Source of the DNA: Gammaproteobacteria bacterium | GTDB taxonomy: Bacteria; Pseudomonadota; Gammaproteobacteria; Eutrophobiales; Eutrophobiaceae | Assembly (NCBI GenBank): GCA_016844485.1 | Contig: JAENIZ010000089.1 | Coordinates: 1 to 5,507, forward strand | Direction of reading: 5' to 3' | DNA length: 5,507 nucleotides | Shown: positions 1 to 4,896 of the stretch, piece after piece | Position numbering within the stretch: the first letter of the stretch is position 1 | How the letters are laid out: every line of letters begins with the position of its first letter | Made by a program: the position numbers and the translations under genes | Notes under the pieces: model-generated | Database searches by the model: none | What the model was told of the DNA's origin: nothing | The model's input: the letters and a program-made list of their open reading frames with translations, nothing else

Positions 1-1
1 C

Positions 2-178
2 GAATACCTGATGTCCCTGCTGGCATGGCATACCGGGTTCCCGGCCTTCCTGGTTTTCGCGCTCATTCAGGCCGCGTTGACGCTATGGTTGTACACCATC
101 ATTCTCGATGTGCAGGCCGATTGGCTGTACCGACGGGAGCAACTGATCCTGGAAGTCGTGACTACCAGGCCTGATTAA
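2..178 (+). CDS. C-terminal end of an integral membrane protein (5' truncated)
   Basis: An open frame enters from the left edge and ends at TAA 176-178, giving the last 58 residues of a protein. It contains one strongly hydrophobic stretch (about residues 14-36, from PAFLVFALIQ to LWLYTIIL). A charged cytoplasmic-looking tail follows (ADWLYRREQLILEVV), ending TTRPD. One transmembrane helix followed by a short amphipathic tail is reminiscent of the end of an ABC-type permease, but nothing in this fragment is diagnostic and I do not assign a family. It converges on the minus-strand MetE-like gene with only 30 bases between the two stop codons. There is no sign that it belongs to the sulfur/selenium gene set. 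Confidence 0.6.
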   Translation, partial: EYLMSLLAWHTGFPAFLVFALIQAALTLWLYTIILDVQADWLYRREQLILEVVTTRPD

Positions 179-200
179 CCAGATTTTTCGTGTCTGAGAT

Positions 201-236
201 GGGATATCTCAATTAGCATTATCGTTGAGATATCTC
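201..236. terminator. Inverted repeat between convergent genes, possible bidirectional terminator
   Basis: Arms GATATCTCAA (203-212) and TTGAGATATC (225-234) are perfect complements. The stem can be extended by a G-T and a G-C pair, and the loop is 12 nt. It lies between the stop of the plus-strand membrane protein (178) and the end of the minus-strand MetE-like gene, overlapping that gene's last codons. No clear U-tract follows on either strand, so it is at best an imperfect intrinsic terminator or a 3' stabilising hairpin. Confidence 0.4.
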
Positions 237-1360
237 GCGGCGGCGACCATGCTTTGCAGTTTGCGGATGGCGGTTTCCGCATCATTCACGCAGCGTTGCG
301 CAAAACAACCGAAGCCACAATCAGGATTCAGGAAAATAGCTTCCGGTCTGAAATAGCGCAAGGCCTCCCGGACGCGCCCGACGATATCTTCAGGGGCTTC
401 AACCGCCGATGTTCGTGGGTTGCACACCCCTAGACCGATTTCCTTGTGGGCCAGGGCTTTGCCAATGATTGCGATTTCTCCGGCGCGAGGTGTGGCATAT
501 TCCAGCACGAACTGATCGACCTGCATATCCAGAAAAGCCGGGATTAATGGTTCGTAATCGCCGGACAGCAGCACTTCCTCCTTGCGGCTCCAGTTACCCC
601 GGCACACATGGATCCCGATCCTGATCCCTTCAATGTCATGTACTACGGCGTTGATAAGCTCTGCGGCATATTTTAATTCCGAACCCGCGTCACGGCGGGT
701 GGCCAGTGTAGCTCACATGAAGGTACGCCGGTTATTTTCACCGGAAAACACCACCTCCGTCAGGACTGGTTCATCGAACTGCACGAAGGCGCAGCCCGCA
801 TCACGCAGGGCGATAACTTCATCACGCAACAATCCGGCGATTTCTTCTCCCATCTCCACCTTGTCGGCATAGGCATTCCCGGTGAAGGCGCCCACCCACA
901 TTGAGCGGGTCAGCAGATACGGACCGGGCAGCGTTATTTTTACCGGTTTGTCCGTGTGCTCTTTGAGAAAGAGATAATCGTTCAGGGCAAATGGTTGTCG
1001 CTGCGAAAGTTTGTCCACGCAGGTCGGGTTCCGAATGGCCGAGGCCGGCACATCCAGGGTCTGCAACATCTCCTCGAACCCGGACTTGTCTTCTACGACG
1101 TCGAGCATTTCCGCCAGCGACATCAAGCGGGTGCCGTCGAGTTTTTCCGTAACAAAGGAGTAGAAGTTGTCCCGGCGCAGTTCGCCATCGACGACGATGT
1201 CCACGCCGGCGCGTAACTGGTAGTCCAGACATTGTCTGACTTCACCATCTGCTATCCGATTGAAGTCTTCTTCAGTAATCTCGTTTTTCTGATAAGCGCG
1301 CAGGGCTCGCAGGAGTTCTCTGGAACGGGGCCAGGAGCCAACCTGGGTTACCTGGAACAT
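209..1360 (-). CDS. Short MetE-family (cobalamin-independent methionine-synthase-like) protein, candidate selenoprotein with in-frame UGA
   Basis: The gene reads from ATG 1360-1358 to TGA 211-209, 383 codons, with one internal in-frame TGA (715-713, codon 216). Both halves are in the same frame and together make a complete core-MetE-type barrel without the N-terminal half of E. coli MetE. The N-terminus has the family start VGSWPRS (7-13), then DGELRRDNFYSF and FDEP (195-198). The C-terminal half has the zinc-site pattern: H-x-C (His251, Cys253), a likely Glu287 in LEYATPRAG, and Cys348 in NPDCGFG. The family uses zinc to activate a thiol for methyl transfer; the actual substrate here is unknown. 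Codon 216 sits in the context RTFM-UGA-ATLATRR, where relatives, as I remember them, carry Cys. A hairpin follows the UGA. I chose ATG 1360 because it lies 11 nt after the upstream stop; upstream in-frame starts overlap the OsmC gene. The alternative is a nonsense-mutated pseudogene. Confidence 0.8.
683..715 (-). promoter_or_regulatory. UGA Sec codon plus SECIS-like hairpin in the MetE-like gene
   Basis: Reading the minus strand, TGA (715-713) is followed by 12 nt and then a perfect 6-bp stem, ACCCGC (700-695) with GCGGGT (688-683). The stem closes a six-base loop, CGTGAC (694-689). The loop begins 18 nt after the UGA, has G as its second base and contains GU. This fits the usual description of bacterial SECIS elements, which lie inside the coding region immediately 3' of the UGA with a short GC-rich upper stem and a G in the first two loop positions. 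No obvious bulged U like that of E. coli fdhF is seen. Confidence 0.6.
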
Positions 1361-1371
1361 ATCGCTACCCG

Positions 1372-2121
1372 TCAGATGATGTTCAGTTTCGAATGTATCG
1401 AAACGCCCTTTTTCAGGGTCTGGGTGATGGGACATCGCGCCACGACTTCTTCCCATACACCCCGTACCTCCGTGGCATCATCAAAAGTGGAGGCATAACA
1501 GGTAATGTCGATGGCAGCCAGTGACGGATCGCCTGCCTCCAGGCCCAGATGTGAAAGTATATTGTTGATACGGCTTTGCACGCTGAGTTCGATATCATCG
1601 ACCTTGATGCCTTTTTGTGAACAGGCGGTTGCAAAGGCCGTGCACAGGGCGCCGGATAGAGAGCCCAGCAGATACTCAATGGCGGAGGGATGCTTATCCT
1701 GTTCCTCGAAGCTGGCTGGCTGTCCCACGGCGAAGGAAAAATTGCGGCAATAAACAGTACTTTTGAGCGCCTCACTGCTGCGGGTACGCAGTTGCCACAC
1801 GTACTCCCGGGCCTTCTGTTTATCTTCCTCCAGCATCTTCTCATCCCGGCGCGCAAGATCAGAGTTACCTTTCCTGATAAAAAAGGCGGTGATCTGCCCC
1901 TGTTTACGAGAGCCCAACAGGGTATGGCCAACCATTCGGCACCAGGGTGGCAAGTCCAGCTCCACGCTGGGTTCAATACTGCGCAGCTCCAAGACCCCGC
2001 CTTCTGGAACCTTGCTCATCTGCTGCCGTATCAGTAACGCCAGGCCCGACCCGCAATCCAGATTCCCGCCGTCAAACAACACATCGCCCTGTTCAGGGAC
2101 AGCGTCGGCATTCACATTCAT
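1372..2121 (-). CDS. TusA-OsmC fusion protein
   Basis: This 249-residue protein has two domains. Residues about 14-85 form a TusA/SirA-like sulfur-carrier domain with the nucleophile candidate Cys23 in LDCGSG (CG replaces the usual Cys-Pro) and a WCRMVGH motif (60-66). After a charged, probably helical linker (about 86-115), residues about 120-249 form an OsmC-like domain (YCRNFSFAVGQPASF, then HPSAIEYLLGSLSGALC). The two redox cysteines expected of OsmC peroxidases are Cys160 and Cys230 (ARCPITQTL). OsmC proteins reduce organic hydroperoxides through thiols; fused to a TusA domain, the protein more likely handles a persulfide or selenopersulfide, which is inference. I start at ATG 2121-2119 because it lies 22 nt after the DsrE-like stop. 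Longer in-frame starts would overlap that gene and add residues unlike TusA. No strong Shine-Dalgarno is visible, so translation may be coupled. Confidence 0.85.
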   Translation of the reverse strand: MNVNADAVPEQGDVLFDGGNLDCGSGLALLIRQQMSKVPEGGVLELRSIEPSVELDLPPWCRMVGHTLLGSRKQGQITAFFIRKGNSDLARRDEKMLEEDKQKAREYVWQLRTRSSEALKSTVYCRNFSFAVGQPASFEEQDKHPSAIEYLLGSLSGALCTAFATACSQKGIKVDDIELSVQSRINNILSHLGLEAGDPSLAAIDITCYASTFDDATEVRGVWEEVVARCPITQTLKKGVSIHSKLNII

Positions 2122-2143
2122 CGATGAATATTTCAGTGTTGCT

Positions 2144-2509
2144 CTAATAAGTGACGCAGGGAGTGCCCTTGGACAGGAACTCAACCAGGGTCGCGCCGCC
2201 AACAGCGGTCGCGCCTTTTATCAATTGGTCCTCGGTGATTTTGCGTTTTTTCAGGCAGGGGGAGCAGACCAGGATCTTACCGCCATTTTCCACGAATTTA
2301 TCGATCAGTTCCTTCAATGGCGCGAATGGTTCACCTTCATTGATCTTCTCCGCTTCGCCCTTGACAGCAGCCCAGACACCATCGGTGCTCAGAAAGGCGA
2401 CGGTTTCCTTGTCGCTGCCCAGCGCGGCATTGGCAACGACGAATCCGACAGTGCATTTGTCCGTATTTTTATGACAATTGGTAATGGAAACGCAAAAAGT
2501 GTTCGACAT
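2144..2509 (-). CDS. DsrE-like sulfur-relay protein
   Basis: This 121-residue cytoplasmic protein has the DsrE/YchN-type alpha/beta fold pattern: an N-terminal strand (TFCVSITN), then VGFVVANAALGSDKETVAFLSTDGVW and KINEGEPFAPLKELIDKFVENGGKILVCSPC. It ends with GATAVGGATLVEFLSKGTPCVTY. The active-site-like cysteines Cys82 and Cys85 form CSPC. Other cysteines are Cys6, Cys12, Cys19 and Cys118, a high number for so small a protein. DsrE-family proteins accept or pass on persulfide sulfur together with TusA, and a TusA-like gene lies directly upstream and a TusA fusion downstream. A good Shine-Dalgarno, AGGAG (2522-2518), sits 8 nt before ATG 2509-2507. It ends at TAG 2146-2144. The family call is firm; the cargo (sulfur or selenium) is unknown. 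Confidence 0.87.
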   Translation of the reverse strand: MSNTFCVSITNCHKNTDKCTVGFVVANAALGSDKETVAFLSTDGVWAAVKGEAEKINEGEPFAPLKELIDKFVENGGKILVCSPCLKKRKITEDQLIKGATAVGGATLVEFLSKGTPCVTY

Positions 2510-2517
2510 AAATTTAA

Positions 2518-2522
2518 CTCCT
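2518..2522 (-). promoter_or_regulatory. Ribosome binding site of the DsrE-like gene
   Basis: AGGAG on the minus strand, 8 nt before ATG 2509. It is the only strong Shine-Dalgarno in the four-gene operon, which suggests the DsrE-like protein is made in larger amounts than its neighbours. Confidence 0.6.
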
Positions 2523-2536
2523 AATTTACTTATTAG

Positions 2537-2761
2537 TTATTTTCTGATGGTGACGTACTGTCCGTCGACCTCTACCAGGGTATGGTTACGCATTCGACAC
2601 CATGCTTCCAGATCCCGTGGCGATCCCGAGTCATACGTTTTAATACAGACAGTCGTGCCCGGAGCGAGGCCGTCAAACAGCACCTTCAGGTAGATCAGCA
2701 GTTGTCCGCAGGCATTGCCGCCGGCATCATACATGACGTCGATTTTTTTTTGTGGTTGCAT
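2537..2761 (-). CDS. TusA/SirA-like sulfur carrier protein
   Basis: This 74-residue cytoplasmic protein has the size and layout of TusA. After a short strand (KKIDVMYDAGGNACG), the nucleophile candidate Cys18 opens the first helix (CGQLLIYLKVLFDGL). It is followed by PGTTVCIKTYDSGSPRDLEAWCRM and a C-terminal strand (HTLVEVDGQYVTIRK). TusA proteins carry a persulfide on the first cysteine. Here the canonical Cys-Pro is Cys-Gly, and an extra Cys55 sits in WCRMRNH, both shared with the TusA domain of the fusion protein two genes downstream. The family is also linked to selenium metabolism (YedF-type). It is the first gene of the operon, 27 nt before the DsrE-like start. ATG 2761-2759 is chosen, but a second ATG at codon 10 is possible since neither has a clear Shine-Dalgarno. 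Confidence 0.82.
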   Translation of the reverse strand: MQPQKKIDVMYDAGGNACGQLLIYLKVLFDGLAPGTTVCIKTYDSGSPRDLEAWCRMRNHTLVEVDGQYVTIRK

Positions 2762-2897
2762 ACGCAGGATTTCGCAGGTTTTCGTTAGCCTTTAAGATTG
2801 AAACATATCCGGCTTCACCCGTAAAGGCGAATGCTATACAACTGCCTGAAAAATCCCCAGGCCAGTCACGCGTATGACAACATTGTGATGCTCATGA

Positions 2898-2912
2898 ATC
2901 GGCGGTTCCGAT
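2898..2912. promoter_or_regulatory. LysR-type box ATCGG-N5-CCGAT in the divergent region
   Basis: Perfect palindrome ATCGG-CGGTT-CCGAT. It fits the ATC-N9-GAT and T-N11-A forms typical of LysR-family operators. The same ten palindromic bases with the same spacing occur upstream of the lysR gene (4851-4865), and I found no third copy by eye. It is well placed to control both divergent units. Confidence 0.55.
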
Positions 2913-2916
2913 GAAA

Positions 2917-2931
2917 GATAGTTTTACTATC
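2917..2931. promoter_or_regulatory. Second palindrome GATAG-N5-CTATC
   Basis: Perfect 5-5-5 palindrome GATAG-TTTTA-CTATC. Its centre is 19 bp from the centre of the LysR-type box, close to two helical turns. This fits the paired recognition and activation half-sites that LysR tetramers usually occupy, with the AT-rich site as the lower-affinity one. Confidence 0.4.
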
Positions 2932-3026
2932 AATATATTCGATTAGTCTCATTAAATTCCTTCGGATAGTATTCAGCTTCTTTACCACGATCCAGGGGAT
3001 ATCACCGTGCAAGCAGAGTGTACACA

Positions 3027-4121
3027 GTGTATAACTTAATAATAAAAATTGTTGTGAGTCTGGTGTCAGTGCTGGGAGCGATTATACCGATACACAGCTA
3101 CGCACAGGGTTGAATTCTCGCTCGCAGTAGTGCGCCCGTGCTTGGCGCACAAAGCAGTCCCTGCCTCGATGAAGGTCAGTTTGAGCTGTATACCGGCTAT
3201 CGGCAATTCACAGCGGACGAACAATATAGTGGTGGTTCTGAATTAAACCCCGTCGTTATGAATACTAACACGCAGGTCATCAGCAAGATGAAGTCCATGG
3301 ATATCGGACTTGTCTATGCCTGGAACCAGCAGCTCAACCTGACCCTGAGTCTTCCGTACGTACTGGATGGCAGTTCCAACCGGGCCTTGCCGGCCGGTGT
3401 AGTTGGCAGCCCCCGTTTTGAACACTCGGCATCGGGGATAGGGGACATGACTCTCGGATCACGTTACTGGCTGATGAGCTGTCCTGACAATCCGGACCAG
3501 AACATCGGGTTAGGTTTGGTCGTCAAGGTCCCCACGGGTGACAGCAAGGCGCAGGATCTCTTCCCTGACCGGAGGGGTCTGAATATCAAGATGCGGGATG
3601 TTGACCAATCCATCCAGCCGGGTGATGGCGGGTGGGGTTTTGCATTGTCCCTCGAGGCCTTTAAAACAGTGGGGGACTTCACGCTCTTTGCCAGTGGCGC
3701 TTATATCTTCAATCCGAAGGGTCAGAATAACACACTGTCTCCCCCCGCATTTCTGAATCCCGTCGGACCGCAGCTGGTGGCCGAAAATATTCGCTACAAC
3801 ACCGTCGGAGATTCTTACATCGGCAGGGTAGGGGCTGCCTATCCCATCATGGCCATACCTGGATTATCGTTGAGTCTGGCCGGCCGGATCGTTGGTGTTC
3901 CCGTGAATGACGCCATCGGGGATACCATTGGTTTCCGCCGTCCTGGATATTATGTGACTCTCGATCCGGGCATAAACTACAGCACCGAGAGAGCAACATT
4001 TACTTTCACCGTACCGACCCGCGTGCATCAATACGTGGAGGATTCATTTGGAGCAGTTAGGGACTCTACCTTCGCGGATCACCTGATTGAGTTCAGTGTC
4101 AGCTACCGTTTTGGTGAGTGA
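3027..4121 (+). CDS. Exported outer-membrane beta-barrel protein, candidate selenoprotein with in-frame UGA
   Basis: From GTG 3027 the frame encodes a clean Sec-type signal peptide: MYNLIIK, a hydrophobic core VVSLVSVLGAII, then SYA-QG with cleavage likely after residue 26. TGA at 3111-3113 (codon 29) follows, and the same frame continues ILARSSAPVLGAQSSPCLDEG into about 325 residues of barrel-like sequence ending at TGA 4119-4121. The mature part shows alternating strands with Gly/Tyr turns (FELYTGYRQFTADEQ, IGDMTLGSRYWLMS, GWGFALSLEAF, SYIGRVGAAYP). It ends FSVSYRFGE, typical of outer-membrane barrels with a near-terminal aromatic residue. Without read-through the barrel would have no export signal, which argues that the UGA is decoded. 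A hairpin follows the UGA. It is likely co-transcribed with the TlpA-like gene 32 nt downstream. Cargo and function are unknown. GTG 3018 is an alternative start; neither has a good Shine-Dalgarno. Confidence 0.72.
3111..3150 (+). promoter_or_regulatory. UGA Sec codon plus SECIS-like hairpin in the beta-barrel gene
   Basis: TGA 3111-3113 is followed by 16 nt and then a perfect 7-bp stem, GTGCGCC (3130-3136) with GGCGCAC (3144-3150). The stem closes a seven-base loop, CGTGCTT (3137-3143). The loop begins 23 nt after the UGA, has G as its second base and contains GU. The first four loop bases, CGUG, are identical to those of the hairpin after the UGA in the MetE-like gene. Stem, loop and distance all fit a bacterial SECIS. 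Confidence 0.6.
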
Positions 4122-4153
4122 GATACTGAAATTCGGAAATTTCTGGAAAAAAT

Positions 4154-4729
4154 ATGACTGCTGCACACTCGCGATATCGCGGTAACAACACACAGGGGCT
4201 AACTCGATTGTTCCGGTCCTGGCTGACTGGAATCCCTCAACTCCTGTGCAGCATCGCCGCCGTTTCGCTACTGGTGTATGTGAATGCCGCGCAGGCTACA
4301 GAAAAACTCAAGACATTCAAGCTCGAGACACTGGGCGGTGAGACACGGACGCTCGATGATTTCAGGAACAAGGCGACCCTGATTGCTTTTTTTTATCCAT
4401 CGTGTACCTATTGTAATCAGGCATTTCCGGAAACGGTGAAGGTCTACGAGAAGTACAAGGGCCAGGGACTGTCCATGGTGTGGATCAACATTGTCGAGGA
4501 GGAAGAGGAACTGATCCCGGACTGGCTGGCGAAGCATCAGTATACCGTGCCGGTTCTGGTTGGAGCTGCCCAGCAATATTTATTGCGGAGGTACGATCTG
4601 CAGATGACTCCCACACACTTTATAGTGAACGCGGATCGGGAAATTTTATTCAAGCAAACAGGTTACAAAACCGGTTATGAGAAAGAGCTTGAAAAAAACG
4701 TAAGACAAGCATTGAACCTGGCCCCATAG
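4154..4729 (+). CDS. TlpA/thioredoxin-like exported thiol-disulfide protein
   Basis: This 191-residue protein has an N-terminal hydrophobic segment (about 29-45, LLCSIAAVSLLVYV) after a basic leader. It is probably a signal peptide cleaved after AQA (48), though it could remain as an anchor. Residues about 50-190 form a TlpA/AhpC-TSA-type thioredoxin fold: KTFKLETLGGETRTLDDF, then the strand TLIAFFYPS with the active-site motif CTYC (Cys84, Cys87). The strand MVWINIV and the cis-proline loop MTPTHFIV (Pro153) follow. It should act in the periplasm, reducing or oxidising disulfides or handling a selenenyl-sulfide bond. It lies directly downstream of the exported barrel protein, whose mature N-terminus carries the candidate Sec, so that protein is a plausible partner (inference). 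ATG 4154 is chosen; only a weak GGA precedes it. The frame ends at TAG 4727-4729. Confidence 0.85.
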   Translation: MTAAHSRYRGNNTQGLTRLFRSWLTGIPQLLCSIAAVSLLVYVNAAQATEKLKTFKLETLGGETRTLDDFRNKATLIAFFYPSCTYCNQAFPETVKVYEKYKGQGLSMVWINIVEEEEELIPDWLAKHQYTVPVLVGAAQQYLLRRYDLQMTPTHFIVNADREILFKQTGYKTGYEKELEKNVRQALNLAP

Positions 4730-4781
4730 TGTAAACCCGCGCTTGCTACGGTCCGCGATTCACAATTGATAATGTCCCGCC

Positions 4782-4793
4782 CCGGTTAACCGG
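4782..4793. repeat. 12-bp perfect palindrome CCGGTTAACCGG
   Basis: A self-complementary 12-mer lies 53 nt after the TlpA-like stop and is followed by the T-rich stretch TTTATCGCTTTATTT. With no loop it would make only a short hairpin. It could be a weak terminator for the barrel/TlpA pair or a protein-binding site. Confidence 0.3.
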
Positions 4794-4842
4794 TTTATCG
4801 CTTTATTTAATCTGATCCTGTCGTATTACCTAACATATACGA

Positions 4843-4870
4843 TTGATAAAATCGGTAGCACCGATAATAT
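4843..4870 (+). promoter_or_regulatory. Candidate sigma-70 promoter of lysR
   Basis: TTGATA (4843-4848) and TAATAT (4865-4870) are separated by 16 bp and lie about 27 bp before the lysR start codon. The LysR-type palindrome (4851-4865) fills the spacer and touches the -10, the arrangement expected for autorepression. Confidence 0.45.
4851..4865. promoter_or_regulatory. LysR-type box ATCGG-N5-CCGAT upstream of lysR
   Basis: Palindrome ATCGG-TAGCA-CCGAT; the perfect arms are ATCGGT and ACCGAT around AGC. It fits ATC-N9-GAT and T-N11-A and lies 31 nt before the lysR ATG. It shares all ten palindromic bases and the spacing with the site at 2898-2912. Confidence 0.6.
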
Positions 4871-4896
4871 AGCTCTTTTAAACGGGATAAACTGCA

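Larger units (their letters stand above)
2762..3026. promoter_or_regulatory. Divergent intergenic control region
   Basis: 265 bases separate the start of the minus-strand TusA operon from the plus-strand beta-barrel gene, so promoters for both must lie here. It holds two adjacent 15-bp palindromes (2898-2912 and 2917-2931) and AT-rich DNA from about 2913 to 2960, with a TATATT at 2934-2939 that could serve as a -10 on the plus strand. I could not find convincing paired -35/-10 elements on either strand and see no small gene. Confidence 0.5.

Noticed and set aside
209..607. MetE-like C-terminal half as an independent gene starting at GTG 607
   Set aside because: That start cuts off the His of the H-x-C zinc site. 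35 further in-frame family-like codons reach back to the TGA, and no Shine-Dalgarno precedes it.
713..1456. MetE-like N-terminal half as a separate gene starting at 1456 and ending at the TGA
   Set aside because: The 32 extra N-terminal codons overlap the OsmC-fusion 3' end and are unlike the family. The part after the TGA continues in the same frame with the remaining zinc ligands, so a single read-through gene is the better model.
1763..2524. Long plus-strand open frame (253 codons) opposite the OsmC fusion and DsrE-like genes
   Set aside because: The opposite strand has clear family motifs in two adjacent genes. The plus-strand translation is Ser/Pro/Arg-rich with no recognisable domain and spans a gene boundary, so it is an antisense shadow.
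2762..3026. Small RNA or short protein gene in the divergent region
   Set aside because: Short frames such as that from GTG 3007 stop after about ten codons, and no stable long hairpin with a U-tract is visible. The region is better explained as regulatory.
3111..4121. UGA reassigned genome-wide (Trp or Gly code) instead of Sec
   Set aside because: The OsmC fusion, the MetE-like gene and the barrel gene all end at TGA at the expected family C-terminus, so UGA also acts as a normal stop here.
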